Both the position numbers and the translations under genes were made by a program. Shown in pieces: positions 21,227 to 31,595 of a stretch of DNA of 64,000 nt. The notes below the pieces were generated by a model. It saw only the letters and a list, made by a program, of their open reading frames with translations. It ran no database searches and was not told the DNA's origin. The stretch is taken from NCBI RefSeq assembly GCF_001053095.1, contig NZ_CGBP01000017.1, positions 1 through 64,000 on the forward strand, given 5' to 3'. This DNA comes from Yersinia similis (GTDB lineage: Bacteria; Pseudomonadota; Gammaproteobacteria; Enterobacterales; Enterobacteriaceae). Each line of letters opens with the position of its first letter. The stretch's first letter is position 1.

Positions 21227-22354
21227 ATGATCTGTCCGGTAATCGAACTGGCCCAGCAGTTAATTAAACGCCCATCGCTCAGCCCTTCAGATGCGGGTTG
21301 CCAAGAGATCATGATCCAGCGCCTAGCCGCCATCGGCTTTACCATCGAACCCATGAATTTTGGTGATACGCTTAATTTTTGGGCATGGCGTGGCGAAGGA
21401 GAAACGCTGGCATTTGCTGGTCACACGGATGTAGTGCCTACCGGTGACGAGAGCCACTGGAACAGCCCACCGTTTGAACCCACCATTCGTGACGGCATGT
21501 TGTATGGCCGAGGTGCCGCAGACATGAAAGGCTCACTGGCGGCAATGATCGTAGCAGCAGAGCGTTTTGTCGCCGCGCACCCGGACCATAAAGGCCGCCT
21601 GGCCTTTATGATAACCTCCGATGAAGAAGCCAAAGCCACCAACGGTACAGTAAAAGTGGTTGAAGCCCTGATGGCACGCCACGAGCGGCTGGATTATTGT
21701 CTGGTGGGCGAACCATCCAGTACTGACCGGGTTGGCGATATCGTGAAAAATGGCCGCCGTGGCTCCATCACCGCTAACTTGCGTATTCATGGAGTGCAAG
21801 GGCACGTGGCGTATCCTCATCTGGCGGATAATCCAGTTCATCGTGCTATGCCAGCGCTGAATGAATTGGTCGCCACCCAGTGGGATGAAGGCAATGCATT
21901 TTTCCCTGCCACCAGTATGCAAATCGCCAATTTACAGGCCGGTACGGGCAGCAATAATGTTATTCCCGGTGAATTTTATGTGCAGTTTAACTTCCGTTTC
22001 AGTACTGAACTGACTGACAGCCTGATCAAGCAACGGGTAGCCGCATTGCTGGATCGACATCAGCTTGATTACACCCTGGAATGGGTATTGTCTGGTCAAC
22101 CTTTCCTGACCGCCAAAGGGGCGTTGGTGGATGCCGTGGTTAATGCCGTTAAGCATTACACTGAAATCACACCGCAACTGTTAACCACCGGGGGGACGTC
22201 AGATGGCCGCTTTATCGCGTTAATGGGAGCACAAGTGGTTGAGTTGGGGCCAGTCAATGCCACCATTCATAAAGTTAATGAATGTGTTAGCGCGGCTGAT
22301 TTACAACTGCTCAGCCGTATGTACCAGAGAATCATGGAACAACTGATCGCATGA
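21227..22354 (+). CDS. dapE: DapE, succinyl-diaminopimelate desuccinylase
   Basis: Zinc-dependent amidohydrolase of the M20 family that converts N-succinyl-LL-diaminopimelate to LL-diaminopimelate and succinate, giving lysine and a peptidoglycan building block. From the ATG at 21227 it has 375 residues, the E. coli length. Metal-binding and catalytic motifs are visible: [24 protein letters not shown] and the C-terminal GGTSDGRF with the final His ligand in [10 protein letters not shown]. It follows yffB by one base and overlaps the next gene by four bases. Confidence 0.98.
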   Translation: MICPVIELAQQLIKRPSLSPSDAGCQEIMIQRLAAIGFTIEPMNFGDTLNFWAWRGEGETLAFAGHTDVVPTGDESHWNSPPFEPTIRDGMLYGRGAADMKGSLAAMIVAAERFVAAHPDHKGRLAFMITSDEEAKATNGTVKVVEALMARHERLDYCLVGEPSSTDRVGDIVKNGRRGSITANLRIHGVQGHVAYPHLADNPVHRAMPALNELVATQWDEGNAFFPATSMQIANLQAGTGSNNVIPGEFYVQFNFRFSTELTDSLIKQRVAALLDRHQLDYTLEWVLSGQPFLTAKGALVDAVVNAVKHYTEITPQLLTTGGTSDGRFIALMGAQVVELGPVNATIHKVNECVSAADLQLLSRMYQRIMEQLIA

Positions 22355-23028
22355 CCGATAATATATTAACGCCGCAGATGCTTACTGGCCTTTCGACGGA
22401 TCATTTGGTGGTGTTAAGTGGCAATCATCACCTACAGCCACAGGCGGTAGCGGCTTTTCACGCGATGCAACAAGCCGCTAAAGTTGCGGGGTTCGATTTA
22501 CAACCGGCCAGTACTTTTCGCGATTTTGGCCGCCAATTGGCTATTTGGAATGGCAAATTTCGCGGTGAGCGGCCAGTATTAGATAAAGATAGTCAACCGA
22601 TAGATATTTTCTCGTTAGATACCGCTGCCCGTTGTGAGGCGATATTGCGCTGGTCTGCCCTGCCGGGAACCAGCCGCCATCATTGGGGTAGTGACCTGGA
22701 TATTTACGATCCATCGCTGCTGCCAGCCGGTGAGAAATTACAGTTAGAGCCATGGGAGTACGACGCGGGTGGCTACTTCTATCCGCTCACCCAATGGTTA
22801 AGTGCCCATATGGCAGAATTTGGTTTTTACCGACCATTCGCTAAAGATAATGGCGGGGTCGCGGTAGAACCCTGGCATTTGAGTTACCGCCCTTTGGCAG
22901 AACAGGCGGAACATTTGCTGACCCCCGAGATTCTACTGGCGGCCTGGCAATCACAAGATGTGGCAGGCAGTGAATGGCTGGCAAGTCATTTACCGATGAT
23001 TTTTTCACGATTTATATGCCTTAAATAA
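22351..23028 (+). CDS. M15-family (VanY-like) D-alanyl-D-alanine carboxypeptidase
   Basis: A 225-residue protein with the zinc-site motifs of M15 peptidases: [13 protein letters not shown] (SxHxxGxD) near residues 110-122 and EPWHLSYR (ExxH) near residue 173. Such enzymes trim peptide stems with D-Ala or D-amino acid ends. It starts inside the dapE stop (ATGA), so the operon pairs a diaminopimelate synthesis enzyme with a putative peptidoglycan peptidase. No signal peptide is visible, so it is either cytosolic, for example acting on recycled muropeptides, or exported by another route. It is absent between dapE and ypfN in E. coli. Confidence 0.85.
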   Translation: MTDNILTPQMLTGLSTDHLVVLSGNHHLQPQAVAAFHAMQQAAKVAGFDLQPASTFRDFGRQLAIWNGKFRGERPVLDKDSQPIDIFSLDTAARCEAILRWSALPGTSRHHWGSDLDIYDPSLLPAGEKLQLEPWEYDAGGYFYPLTQWLSAHMAEFGFYRPFAKDNGGVAVEPWHLSYRPLAEQAEHLLTPEILLAAWQSQDVAGSEWLASHLPMIFSRFICLK

Positions 23029-23085
23029 GGCGAGTTGCCGGAAAGCGTCTAACGCGCAGACAACTTGCAGTATGACGGGTATTGC
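23022..23085. repeat. Short ERIC-type repeat
   Basis: aaataaggcgagttgccgga at one end and caacttgcagtatgacgggt at the other are Yersinia ERIC arms without the core. It overlaps the last codons of the M15 peptidase gene, whose C-terminal residues (CLK) and stop may derive from it. Confidence 0.6.
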
Positions 23086-23106
23086 CACAACCAAAGGAAC
23101 TTAACC

Positions 23107-23301
23107 ATGCAATGGTTAGCAGATTACTGGTGGATCATTCTCATCTTGTTAGTAGGGATGATATTAAACGGCATTAAAGAGTTACGCCGTCTTGATCATA
23201 AGCGTTTTTTGGACAATAAACCGGAGCTACCGCCCCACCGTGACAATAATGCCCAGTGGGATGATGAAGATGACTGGCCGGATCAAAATAAGAAAAAGTA
23301 A
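23107..23301 (+). CDS. ypfN: YpfN, small membrane protein
   Basis: A 64-residue protein (UPF0370) with a single N-terminal membrane helix ([17 protein letters not shown]) followed by a charged tail ([21 protein letters not shown] and an acidic WDDEDDW segment), matching E. coli YpfN along its length. The function is unknown. The ATG at 23107 is chosen because the upstream extension is ERIC sequence. Gene order dapE-ypfN is as in E. coli, apart from the inserted peptidase gene. Confidence 0.93.
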   Translation: MQWLADYWWIILILLVGMILNGIKELRRLDHKRFLDNKPELPPHRDNNAQWDDEDDWPDQNKKK

Positions 23302-23392
23302 GCAAGCCGCAAATAATATCCCATACAGCGCTACCACCTTATTCGCCAACTGAACATGGCGAAATGTGTAACCGTGGCAATCCCGCGCTCTT

Positions 23393-23449
23393 GTTCAAGA
23401 AGAGAACCTGTTTTCAAGAAAAGAACCGGTGTTCAAGAAAGAGAACCTG
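23393..23449. repeat. Tandem repeat, about 19 bp x 3
   Basis: Three imperfect units (gttcaagaagagaacctg, ttttcaagaaaagaaccgg, tgttcaagaaagagaacctg). They are flanked by inverted arms gcaatcccgcgc (23378-23389) and gcgtgggattgc (23449-23460), so the array could form the loop of a hairpin. It is a likely variable-number locus. Confidence 0.75.
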
Positions 23450-23590
23450 CGTGGGATTGCGCGAGGATGAACTGCTCGATTTGCGTAAGACTGGATAAAC
23501 CTTCCATTGGGCCTTTGTGCGAAACCGCTAACGCACCGCTGGCATTGGCATATTGTAAGGTTTTTTCTACCGGGTAACCGGACAGTGCTA
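23433..23590 (-). pseudogene. C-terminal remnant of a PfkB-family sugar kinase
   Basis: On the reverse strand a frame reads LSGYPVEKTLQYANASGALA, then VSHKGPMEGLSSLTQIEQFI, before a stop inside the tandem repeat. This resembles the C-terminal helix and motif of ribokinase/PfkB-type kinases (ANAAGALAV, then an xPT-like segment and an amphipathic end). No N-terminal part, ATP-site or start codon remains; upstream is tmcA. E. coli has ypfH here, so the locus was replaced and later deleted. The exact kinase cannot be named. Confidence 0.5.
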
Positions 23591-23598
23591 CACAGCGC

Positions 23599-25713
23599 CT
23601 ATGGTTTGGCAGACATGATCATTTTATCCACATCAATCATTGCCATCCCCTCAGCGGCTTCCTGACGCCAAAGCGCCACCAATGCCTTACGCCCTGTCAA
23701 ACCAAGGGTGTTGATAATCTCAGCCTGAGGAGTACGTAACTGCAAATAGTGTCGTAACGCCGAAAGGGGCAACTCGGTGTGTAATAACAACCGCTGTAGT
23801 GCCGGTAAACTGGCCTCTAATGGGCGAAAAGCAAAAGCAAATCCTGCCAGTTCCCGCCAATCGTCGTCAGTTAACGTGACCTCCGGCGGTTCAGGCAGCC
23901 GTAAAAACAGCGGGGTTGGTATGTCAATCCATGGCTGTAACCAATACCAATCACGTTTTAACTGCTGCTCCGCCGACTGACAGAGTGCTTCCCCCGCAGG
24001 GCTAAGAGGTAACAACGCCATTGTGGTATAACAACCGCTGCTGGCCTCCTTATGGCTACCAATACGTACCAAACGAAAACCACAGCGGTGCCAAAAATGA
24101 GCCAACTCGGCAGTATAGCCAAAACTGACCGAAAGAAAATCACACTGCTGCTGGCGGGCGTGGGCCTGTTCTGCGGCAATCATCCGGCGGGCAATCCCTT
24201 GCTGCCGCCATGCTGCCATGACAGCAACCCGGCTGATACGCCGCGATAACAGCGTTGGAGCCTGCCACTGCCCGCTATGAGCGGCCAGTGATTGTGCCAC
24301 CAGATTCCCTCTGGGCCGCCGCCGACCCGCCCAGACATCAAGGGCCAGTGCATCGCTCAATCCCCCTTCATCCACCAGCCACAATGCACCAATCACGGCA
24401 TCGGCCACTCTGGCGGCAGAGAAATGCATACCCGGTGCATCCATTAGACGGCGTAAATCCAACGGTGTAGTGCGGTAATGAGCTGTAGTGAGTAAGCCAT
24501 AAAAACGCCGCAGTAACTCCGGGTTATCTCGCCAATCGCGTTGTTCATAAAGGGTGATTTCGATCTGCGCCACAGGTGGCCGTTTTAGTAGGGACTGATT
24601 GCCGAGTAATTCATTGTTAAGCGATTTATTATTAAATAATTCATTATTGGACAATTTATTATTAAACAACGTATCGCTGGATAATTCATCATGGAACAAC
24701 ATGGCATTATCTATCACTCGCTCCAAGGGATCATCCGCGGCCCAGCGGATAGGGTCCGTCAACGTCAAATGATGCCAATCGCCCAGTGTCGCGCAGAATT
24801 TCAGTAAAAAGCCACGCCCCGAGCCCTCATATCCCTGCACCGTGGTGGTCAATAATGCCCGGGGGAAATACGCCAATAGTGCCGATAACAGCGGTGTCGG
24901 GATCGCCGCCGCTTCATCAATCAACAACCAGTCGATATCACTAACATCATGCCGCTGGCAATAATCCAACAGTGCGTCTGGTGCCCAAAATCTGGCCCGC
25001 TCCCCTGCTTGTTGATTAAGCACTTGCGTAGCCGCCTTACCCGGCCCAGTCACCCAACACCCCCCTTGCCAGTGGGCGACTAACATCCCGGCAAGTGTCG
25101 ATTTACCGCGCCCACGAGCGGCTGTCAGTACCCAAATGCCGCTATCTGCCTGCATCAGACGCTGAAGAATATGCTGTTGTTGTGCGGTTGGTGAACCATC
25201 TGGCAGACGCCAACATGGGCGAGAACCCATCGCTGGCAATATGAGTGGCCGATCTTGCTGCCACAAAACTACATCGGGATCAGCCAAAAACTGGCGCTGT
25301 AAGTGGCGGATAAAGTTCTCAGTGACAATCGGAGCGGGCTGCTCACTCCAGCGCAAACTGTCTTTATCTGGCCACTGCGGCCAGCTCCCCCATTCCGGCA
25401 CCAGCAATAGCAGCCAACTCCCCGCACGCAAGGTCCCTGCCAATATAGCCAGTGCCTCTATATTTAACCCATCGGTTGCATCAAATACGCCGTGTAAGTT
25501 TTCCTGCCCCAACAGAGTTCTTGCCGCTATTGGGCTGATACTATTGACACCTTCGGGAGGGTGCTCGCTCAACCATAGCCAATCGCCTGCCAGATGCTGG
25601 CGTAACATTACCGCCTGCTGCCGTGACCAATCGGCCTGACCACTGAGGATCAGCAAACGCCGGATCCCCTGCTGCGCCATCTGCGGTTGACTGGCAACGA
25701 TGGGGTTGGTCAT
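23599..25713 (-). CDS. tmcA: TmcA, tRNA(Met) cytidine acetyltransferase
   Basis: Acetylates C34 of the elongator tRNA-Met anticodon with acetyl-CoA and ATP, ensuring correct reading of AUG. Domains in order: an N-terminal DUF1726-like part, an RNA-helicase-like module with Walker A GRGKST (residues 201-206) and Walker B LLIDEAAA (near 264-270), a GNAT acetyltransferase part ([25 protein letters not shown], then [14 protein letters not shown]), and a C-terminal tRNA-binding region. At 704 residues it is 33 longer than E. coli TmcA; the excess is a repetitive Asn-rich insert at residues 343-376 ([10 protein letters not shown] units). It starts one base after the yeaL stop. Confidence 0.96.
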   Translation of the reverse strand: MTNPIVASQPQMAQQGIRRLLILSGQADWSRQQAVMLRQHLAGDWLWLSEHPPEGVNSISPIAARTLLGQENLHGVFDATDGLNIEALAILAGTLRAGSWLLLLVPEWGSWPQWPDKDSLRWSEQPAPIVTENFIRHLQRQFLADPDVVLWQQDRPLILPAMGSRPCWRLPDGSPTAQQQHILQRLMQADSGIWVLTAARGRGKSTLAGMLVAHWQGGCWVTGPGKAATQVLNQQAGERARFWAPDALLDYCQRHDVSDIDWLLIDEAAAIPTPLLSALLAYFPRALLTTTVQGYEGSGRGFLLKFCATLGDWHHLTLTDPIRWAADDPLERVIDNAMLFHDELSSDTLFNNKLSNNELFNNKSLNNELLGNQSLLKRPPVAQIEITLYEQRDWRDNPELLRRFYGLLTTAHYRTTPLDLRRLMDAPGMHFSAARVADAVIGALWLVDEGGLSDALALDVWAGRRRPRGNLVAQSLAAHSGQWQAPTLLSRRISRVAVMAAWRQQGIARRMIAAEQAHARQQQCDFLSVSFGYTAELAHFWHRCGFRLVRIGSHKEASSGCYTTMALLPLSPAGEALCQSAEQQLKRDWYWLQPWIDIPTPLFLRLPEPPEVTLTDDDWRELAGFAFAFRPLEASLPALQRLLLHTELPLSALRHYLQLRTPQAEIINTLGLTGRKALVALWRQEAAEGMAMIDVDKMIMSAKP
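24600..24692. repeat. 15-bp imperfect tandem repeat inside tmcA
   Basis: About six 15-bp units such as aataattcattattg and acaatttattattaa, encoding five-residue blocks of the type LFNNK and LSNNE. The length is a multiple of three, so copy-number change keeps the frame. Confidence 0.8.
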
Positions 25714-25714
25714 A

Positions 25715-26188
<474 letters not shown>

Positions 26189-26260
26189 TCAATGTCGGCA
26201 CAAGCGTGCCAATCAGAGAAGAATAGGTCTTATGATTATCGATTAACGGATCAATCTAGC

Positions 26261-27130
26261 CTAACGGCTGGCAAACGTATTACAGCTATTAGGATCACCA
26301 CTGTCAAACCCACGTTTAAACCAAGTATAACGTTGCTGAGAGGTACCGTGGGTAAAGCTATCCGGTACGACACGCCCTTGGCTTTGCTGTTGCAGCCGGT
26401 CATCGCCAATGGCCTGTGCCGCGTTGAGCGCTTCTTGTAAATCCCCCACTTCCAACACCTGTTGCTCTTCCATCGCTTTGCCCCAAACCCCGGCAAAACA
26501 GTCGGCTTGCAGCTCCATTTTTACCGATAAGCGATTACCTTCCGCCTGAGAAACGCCCTGCTGTTGCTGACGAACCTTAGCATCAATGCCCATTAGATGT
26601 TGTACGTGATGGCCGACTTCATGAGCAATAACATACGCCTGAGCAAAATCACCGCCCGCACCTAACTTATTCTTCATATCTTCATAGAAAGAGAGATCGA
26701 TATAGATGGTGCCATCTGCCGGGCAATAAAACGGCCCCATTACTGACTGACCTGTGCCACAACCGGTCCGGGTTGCACCACGGTACATGACCAGTTTTGG
26801 ATCCTGATAAGTCCGACCCATCTTCTGGAAGATAGGTTTCCAGGTATCTTCAGTATCGGCCAGGATGACCGAGGTGAATTTAGCATATTGGTCATCTTGC
26901 ATACTGAAAGCTTTAGGAGAACGGGGCTGCGTCTGGGTTTGTGACATCGAATCACTGCCATTCAATAACGGCGTCAGATCAACGCCGTAGTAGCCCGCGA
27001 CCAATACAATAATCAGAATAGCGATCCCTCCCTTGCCCCTTATTGGAGGCCGGAACCCACCGCCACCGCCGGAAGCATTCCCGCGACGATCTTCCACATT
27101 GTTACTTTCACGACGACCTTGCCAACGCAT
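26261..27130 (-). CDS. ypfJ: YpfJ, putative neutral zinc metallopeptidase
   Basis: A 289-residue protein of the YpfJ/KPN_02809 family (E. coli 287). A charged cytosolic start ([16 protein letters not shown]) and a glycine-rich stretch precede one membrane helix ([17 protein letters not shown]). The periplasmic domain carries HEVGHH near residue 170, a classic zincin motif, with a downstream ELQADCFAG that may supply the third ligand. The substrate is unknown. Upstream of purC in the reading direction of the E. coli cluster, here a separate unit on the same strand. Confidence 0.93.
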   Translation of the reverse strand: MRWQGRRESNNVEDRRGNASGGGGGFRPPIRGKGGIAILIIVLVAGYYGVDLTPLLNGSDSMSQTQTQPRSPKAFSMQDDQYAKFTSVILADTEDTWKPIFQKMGRTYQDPKLVMYRGATRTGCGTGQSVMGPFYCPADGTIYIDLSFYEDMKNKLGAGGDFAQAYVIAHEVGHHVQHLMGIDAKVRQQQQGVSQAEGNRLSVKMELQADCFAGVWGKAMEEQQVLEVGDLQEALNAAQAIGDDRLQQQSQGRVVPDSFTHGTSQQRYTWFKRGFDSGDPNSCNTFASR

Positions 27131-27347
27131 AGCACGACTCCCAGACAGATTTTCTACGCGTATCGTAGGAAATCGATAGATCGAATACCATTAAAAATAG
27201 CGGTGATTGATATAACTGGTGGGATTTCATTCAAATATAGACTGAATACAGGTGACACTGCAGAGTCAAAGGATAAAGAGTTGGGGGGAGATAGAGGCCA
27301 CCTCCCCCGATAACGCTCACGACAGAGGAGCGTAATCGATTGCGCAG

Positions 27348-28061
27348 TTAGTCTAATTTTACGCCGATACGGTGCGCAACTTCTTCGTAGGCTTCAATCA
27401 AGCCGCCCAGGCTCTGACGATAACGGTCTTTATCCATCTTGTTCAGGGTTTTCTTGTCCCACAGACGGCTACCATCAGGAGAGAACTCATCCCCTAATAC
27501 CACTTCACCGTTAAACAGACCGAACTCAAGTTTGAAATCCACCAAAATTAAACCGGCATCATCAAACAACTTGCTCAACACATCATTCGCCAAATAGCTC
27601 AGTTCTTTCATTCGAGCCAATTGCGCTTCTGTCGCCCAACCAAAGGTTTTACAGTAGGACTCATTAACCATCGGGTCATGCATTGCGTCATTTTTCAAAA
27701 AGAGGTCAAACAACGGTGGATTCAGTGACAAACCTTCTTCAATCCCCAGGCGCTTGACTAAAGAACCTGCAGCACGGTTACGAATAACGCACTCAACCGG
27801 GATCATCTCCAGTTTTTTCACCAGCACTTCGGTATCTGACAGTAGGCGTTCCATTTGGGTAGGAATACCCGCCTCTTCCAATTTCGCCATAATGAAATGG
27901 TTAAATCTATTATTGACCATGCCTTTACGATCGAACTGCTCAATGCGCTGACCATCCAGTGCTGACGTATCGTTACGGAACTCCAATACCAGTAGGTCAG
28001 GATTTTCGGTGGTATAGACGGTTTTCGCCTTCCCACGATACAACTCAGCTAGCTTTTGCAT
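27348..28061 (-). CDS. purC: PurC, SAICAR synthetase
   Basis: Cytosolic purine biosynthesis enzyme joining CAIR and aspartate with ATP to give SAICAR. The 237-residue length equals E. coli. The start ([20 protein letters not shown]), the ATP-grasp-like segments ([19 protein letters not shown]) and the active-site block ([22 protein letters not shown]) are well conserved. It lies 70 bp after bamC, separated by a strong hairpin, in the order dapA-bamC-purC as in E. coli. Confidence 0.98.
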   Translation of the reverse strand: MQKLAELYRGKAKTVYTTENPDLLVLEFRNDTSALDGQRIEQFDRKGMVNNRFNHFIMAKLEEAGIPTQMERLLSDTEVLVKKLEMIPVECVIRNRAAGSLVKRLGIEEGLSLNPPLFDLFLKNDAMHDPMVNESYCKTFGWATEAQLARMKELSYLANDVLSKLFDDAGLILVDFKLEFGLFNGEVVLGDEFSPDGSRLWDKKTLNKMDKDRYRQSLGGLIEAYEEVAHRIGVKLD

Positions 28062-28103
28062 CTTATTACTCCAGTGATGTGACCATTTTAGTCGTCATGA
28101 AAT

Positions 28104-28131
28104 AACTAAAGGGGCCGAAGCCCCTTTAGTT
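28104..28131. terminator. Hairpin between bamC and purC
   Basis: A 12-bp perfect stem (aactaaaggggc / gcccctttagtt) with a cgaa tetraloop, directly next to the bamC stop. The reverse-strand tail is weak (tattt), so it may only partly stop transcription from dapA-bamC into purC. Confidence 0.7.
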
Positions 28132-29190
28132 TTATTTTATCGCGGTTGCGCTAGTCTGGCTAAACGCCGCCTGGAATACCGCCACCAACGCATCATTCTG
28201 CGCCTGGGTTAAGGTACGCCCTTTCGGACCGAGGAACTGTAAGCTACTGCGGTTATCAAGGTCACCGACTTGTAGCTTATAATCGCCTTCTGGCAATTCA
28301 GGATCTTTGGCACCCAGCGCGTCCCAGCTACTGCTACTCATTGATTTACTGGTAACGCTGACAGTACCTTGCGGACGGCTGCGGTCAGTCACTTTCATGC
28401 CAACTTTCTCAAGCGCAGCAGGCAGACGTTCCCAGACAACCGCATAAGGGGCACGGACAATCAGCAGAGGCAAGCCAGTATCGTCACTGCCGCTTTGTAC
28501 ATCCAGCGTACCGACTTTACGGGAGGCCTGACTACTCTCGCTATCAGTACGCACTTTATCCAAACCTTCGATAATAGCATTCAGCATTGCGCTGTTATAG
28601 CGCTGGATCTCGCTATACTGAGTGACGGTTTTCCCCCCTTGTTGTAACTCAAGGGATTTCACCACTAACGCCAACTGATAGCCTTGTTCCTGCACACTTA
28701 TCTGGTAACGGCCTTCGAACTGTACATCTTCATCTGCCCGATTCCATTTGATCCAATCAGTAGTCAGCGTTTGGCTGGCATCCTGACGGCTGGCTATCGG
28801 CCAGTTATGATCTTGCAGAACACGAGTAATCTGGACCCACAGATCGCGGTTTTGCGGGCTATTCTCTAACAATAGCTTGCTGGTATCGGTCGCATTTTCG
28901 GCGCGGGAGCCACTTAACAATGTCAGTGGTTGTACCGGTGGACGAATATCCAACTGTTTGCCCACAGCGCCTTGCGAATTGACGGTACGGACATCAAACT
29001 CACCATTTTGCACCGGCAGGATCATACCTGATGGAGCATTGAGTGGTTTTAGCCCTGGCGCTGTAAGATAAGACTCGTCACCACTCACCTGGCGTTTGTA
29101 GCGTTGGTCAGTCGAGCAGGCGGCCAGTAACATTACCAGCGAAACACCTACAACTTTTACCACCGTCGATTTTTGCAATGATATTGCCAT
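28132..29190 (-). CDS. bamC: BamC, lipoprotein of the outer-membrane assembly complex
   Basis: Lipoprotein component of the BamABCDE machine that inserts beta-barrel proteins in the outer membrane. The signal sequence ends in the lipobox MLLAAC (lipidated Cys near residue 25), followed by the unstructured BamD-binding stretch ([13 protein letters not shown]) and two helix-grip domains; DIRPPVQPL and [31 protein letters not shown] are conserved. It has 352 residues (E. coli 344). The ATG is at 29190; the preceding in-frame TTG is not used. It begins 17 bp after dapA, forming an operon. Confidence 0.97.
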   Translation of the reverse strand: MAISLQKSTVVKVVGVSLVMLLAACSTDQRYKRQVSGDESYLTAPGLKPLNAPSGMILPVQNGEFDVRTVNSQGAVGKQLDIRPPVQPLTLLSGSRAENATDTSKLLLENSPQNRDLWVQITRVLQDHNWPIASRQDASQTLTTDWIKWNRADEDVQFEGRYQISVQEQGYQLALVVKSLELQQGGKTVTQYSEIQRYNSAMLNAIIEGLDKVRTDSESSQASRKVGTLDVQSGSDDTGLPLLIVRAPYAVVWERLPAALEKVGMKVTDRSRPQGTVSVTSKSMSSSSWDALGAKDPELPEGDYKLQVGDLDNRSSLQFLGPKGRTLTQAQNDALVAVFQAAFSQTSATAIK

Positions 29191-29207
29191 CAAATTTCCC
29201 TAAGAAG

Positions 29208-30107
29208 TTACAGCAAACCTGCGCTTTTCAACGCGTCTTCCACAATCCGTTTGGCCGGATCAGTCAGTGGGGTCATTGGCAGGCGCATAGTATCATTCGC
29301 CATTAATCCCAGCCTCTTCGCGGCCCATTTAACCGGAATTGGGTTTGCTTCTACAAATAAATGCTGATGCAACGGCATCAAGCGCTGATTCAAACGGCGA
29401 CCTTCGGCGAAATTGCCCTGTGCCGCTAATGCGCACAGTTCAACCATTTCACGGGCGGCGATATTTGCCGTCACAGAAATAACACCTTTACCACCCAGTT
29501 GCATAAAGTCCAGTCCACTCGCATCATCACCACTGAGCAGGATGAAATCTTCATCATCAACCAGCACTTGGATCTGACTAACCCGACTTAAGTTCCCTGT
29601 TGCTTCTTTAACAGCAACAATATTTTTAATTTTCGCTAAGCGAGCAATGGTTGGCGGCAACATATCGCAACCCGTACGCGAAGGCACATTATAAAGAATT
29701 TGTGGCAAATCGGTACTTTCAGCGATCGCTTTAAAATGTTGATATAACCCTTCCTGCATTGGCCGGTTATAATATGGCGTCACCGTTAAGCAGCCCACAA
29801 CACCGGTATCGTTAAACCGCTGAGTGAGAGAAATTGCTTCGGAGGTGGAATTGGCCCCCGTTCCGGCAATCACTGGGATCCGACCATCAGCCAGTTCGAG
29901 TGTCTGCATGACCACATCGACATGCTCATCATGATTCAATGTTGCTGACTCACCCGTCGTCCCCACAGAGACAATCGCCGCAGTACCACTGGCCACGTGG
30001 TAATCAATCAGACTCTTCAGGCTTGCACGATCAACATCACCGTTGTCGTCCATTGGCGTTATTAGCGCAACTATGCTGCCTGTAAACATTGGGCTTCCCG
30101 TAAACAT
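29208..30107 (-). CDS. dapA: DapA, 4-hydroxy-tetrahydrodipicolinate synthase
   Basis: Class-I aldolase-type enzyme condensing pyruvate and aspartate semialdehyde, the first committed step to diaminopimelate and lysine. The TIM-barrel motifs [24 protein letters not shown] and the Schiff-base lysine in AVKEATGN (near 167) are intact. At 299 residues it is longer than E. coli (292) because the beginning is duplicated: MFTGSP then MFTGS. The strong Shine-Dalgarno gaggaggt lies eight bases before the first ATG (30107), so the extended form is probably made; the ATG at 30089 would give the standard start. Confidence 0.95.
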   Translation of the reverse strand: MFTGSPMFTGSIVALITPMDDNGDVDRASLKSLIDYHVASGTAAIVSVGTTGESATLNHDEHVDVVMQTLELADGRIPVIAGTGANSTSEAISLTQRFNDTGVVGCLTVTPYYNRPMQEGLYQHFKAIAESTDLPQILYNVPSRTGCDMLPPTIARLAKIKNIVAVKEATGNLSRVSQIQVLVDDEDFILLSGDDASGLDFMQLGGKGVISVTANIAAREMVELCALAAQGNFAEGRRLNQRLMPLHQHLFVEANPIPVKWAAKRLGLMANDTMRLPMTPLTDPAKRIVEDALKSAGLL

Positions 30108-30235
30108 TGGCTATCACCTCCTCAAACAAGTTCCTCATGGTACTTTTGACCTCTATCCAAAAGCAAGTAAACAACTGTGTTGTAAGCGCTTGGCAGCAGG
30201 TTTTTTTTATGTTTACCATGGTAACCCCAAAGAGC

Positions 30236-30823
30236 ATGACAGGAAGAGTGATTTTGCCGCAGCTTGATGAACATTATCTGGTCATTACCGCACTCGGTGC
30301 TGACCGCCCAGGGATCGTCAATACCATCACCCGCCATGTCAGTAGCTGCGGTTGTAATATTGAAGATAGCCGGCTGGCTATGTTCGGTGAGGAGTTCACA
30401 TTTATTATGCTGCTGTCAGGCAGTTGGAACGCCATTACCCTACTGGAATCGACCCTGCCGCAAAAAGGCGCAGAGCTTGATTTGCTGATTGTCATGAAGC
30501 GAACCAATGCTCAGGGGCAGAAAGCCATGCCAACCACTGTCTGGGTAAAAGTTGAAGTGAATGACTCCCCCCACATTATTGAACGGTTTACCAACCTGTT
30601 CCATTGCCACAATATGAATATCGCGGAGTTAGTCTCCAAAACTCAGCCGGCTGACGGCGAGACACCGCCATTGCTGCATATACAGATGAGTGCACACAGT
30701 CCCGCCAGCCAAAACAGCTCGGTAATTGAACATGATTTTTATCAACTCTGTACAGAACTCAATGCGCAGGGCAGTATTAGCGTAGTGAGCTATCCACAGC
30801 ATGATGACCGAATGGAGAGTTAG
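30236..30823 (+). CDS. gcvR: GcvR, glycine cleavage system transcriptional repressor
   Basis: ACT-domain regulator that antagonises the activator GcvA to repress gcvTHP when glycine is low. Two ACT-like domains are seen: the first contains HYLVITALGADRPGIVNTIT and CGCNIEDSRLAMFGEEF, the second WVKVEVNDSPHIIERFTNLF and HNMNIAELVSKTQ. The C-terminal HDFYQLCTELNAQGSI is family-typical. From the ATG at 30236 it has 195 residues (E. coli 190), but the ribosome-binding site is poor, and GTG 30248 or TTG 30254 are possible. Divergent from dapA; the bcp ATG follows two bases after its stop. Confidence 0.93.
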   Translation: MTGRVILPQLDEHYLVITALGADRPGIVNTITRHVSSCGCNIEDSRLAMFGEEFTFIMLLSGSWNAITLLESTLPQKGAELDLLIVMKRTNAQGQKAMPTTVWVKVEVNDSPHIIERFTNLFHCHNMNIAELVSKTQPADGETPPLLHIQMSAHSPASQNSSVIEHDFYQLCTELNAQGSISVVSYPQHDDRMES

Positions 30824-30825
30824 TG

Positions 30826-31296
30826 ATGAGCCCATTGAAAGCCGGTGATATAGCGCCGAAATTTAGTTTACCCGATCAAGATGGCGAGCAAATTAGTTTG
30901 GCCGACTTCCAGGGACAGCGTGTATTGGTTTATTTTTATCCCAAAGCCATGACACCTGGTTGTACCGTTCAGGCCTGTGGTTTGCGCGATAATATGGATG
31001 AACTGAAAAGCGCGGGAGTGGAAGTGCTGGGTATCAGCACCGATAAACCCGAAAAACTGTCTCGTTTCGCTGAAAAAGAACTCTTAAATTTCACGCTTCT
31101 ATCTGATGAACATCATGAAGTTGCGGAACAATTTGGCGTTTGGGGCGAAAAGAGCTTTATGGGTAAAACCTATGATGGCATCCACCGTATCAGCTTCTTA
31201 ATTGATGCTAACGGTAAAGTGGAACATGTGTTTGATAATTTTAAGACTAATAATCATCACGATATCGTGATGGACTACTTACGCCAAAATGCCTAA
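30826..31296 (+). CDS. bcp: Bcp, thioredoxin-dependent thiol peroxidase
   Basis: Peroxiredoxin (BCP/PrxQ type) of 156 residues that reduces peroxides with thioredoxin. The peroxidatic cysteine is in TPGCTVQAC (C46), with the resolving C51 five residues later. It is almost identical to E. coli Bcp through the FAEKELLNFTLLSDE and WGEKSFMGKTYDGIHRISFL segments. The ATG at 30826 lies two bases after the gcvR stop, implying coupled translation. Confidence 0.97.
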   Translation: MSPLKAGDIAPKFSLPDQDGEQISLADFQGQRVLVYFYPKAMTPGCTVQACGLRDNMDELKSAGVEVLGISTDKPEKLSRFAEKELLNFTLLSDEHHEVAEQFGVWGEKSFMGKTYDGIHRISFLIDANGKVEHVFDNFKTNNHHDIVMDYLRQNA

Positions 31297-31327
31297 GGTT
31301 TCCTGGCTATTTATTGGTCAAAAAATT

Positions 31328-31359
31328 AACCTCAAGAGCGCTCTGGCGCTCTTGAGGTT
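31328..31359. terminator. Hairpin after bcp joined to a palindromic-element end
   Basis: A 14-bp perfect stem (aacctcaagagcgc / gcgctcttgaggtt) with tctg loop. On the reverse strand it is followed by a six-T run, making it a good terminator for that direction. On the forward strand the tail is attgacaaagtgcc, which equals the end of the 165-bp element at 44223 and 15858. Confidence 0.7.
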
Positions 31360-31400
31360 ATTGACAAAGTGCCAGTGGCAGAAATTAAAAATTAATTATT

Positions 31401-31520
31401 TTATCGACTAAACTCAGATTCATTATCAGGGAAGGACAAATTCAGCGCTGAAATTATTTTATCCGCGTTTTCTTCTGAGATATGTAGCAGCACCATACAG
31501 CGGTCAAAATGAAATTTTAT
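31401..31520 (-). pseudogene. Unrecognised short coding remnant
   Basis: A reverse-strand frame without its beginning reads VIKFHFDRCMVLLHISEENA, then DKIISALNLSFPDNESEFSR and a stop at 31401. The composition looks protein-like and resembles the end of a small soluble protein. A stop codon lies just upstream, and no ribosome-binding site precedes the internal ATG at 31496. It may be a decayed duplicate or partner of the two genes that precede it on the same strand. No family recognised. Confidence 0.3.
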
Positions 31521-31595
31521 TACTGTTCATCATATCGATGACAGCATTATATTATTTATCAATCAGCTGATATGAAAAATCTGACTCTGTAAAAA

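Noticed and set aside
30107-30235. 43-codon N-terminal extension of gcvR
   Set aside because: It overlaps the dapA start region and has no counterpart in E. coli GcvR, which begins close to the HYLVITALG segment.
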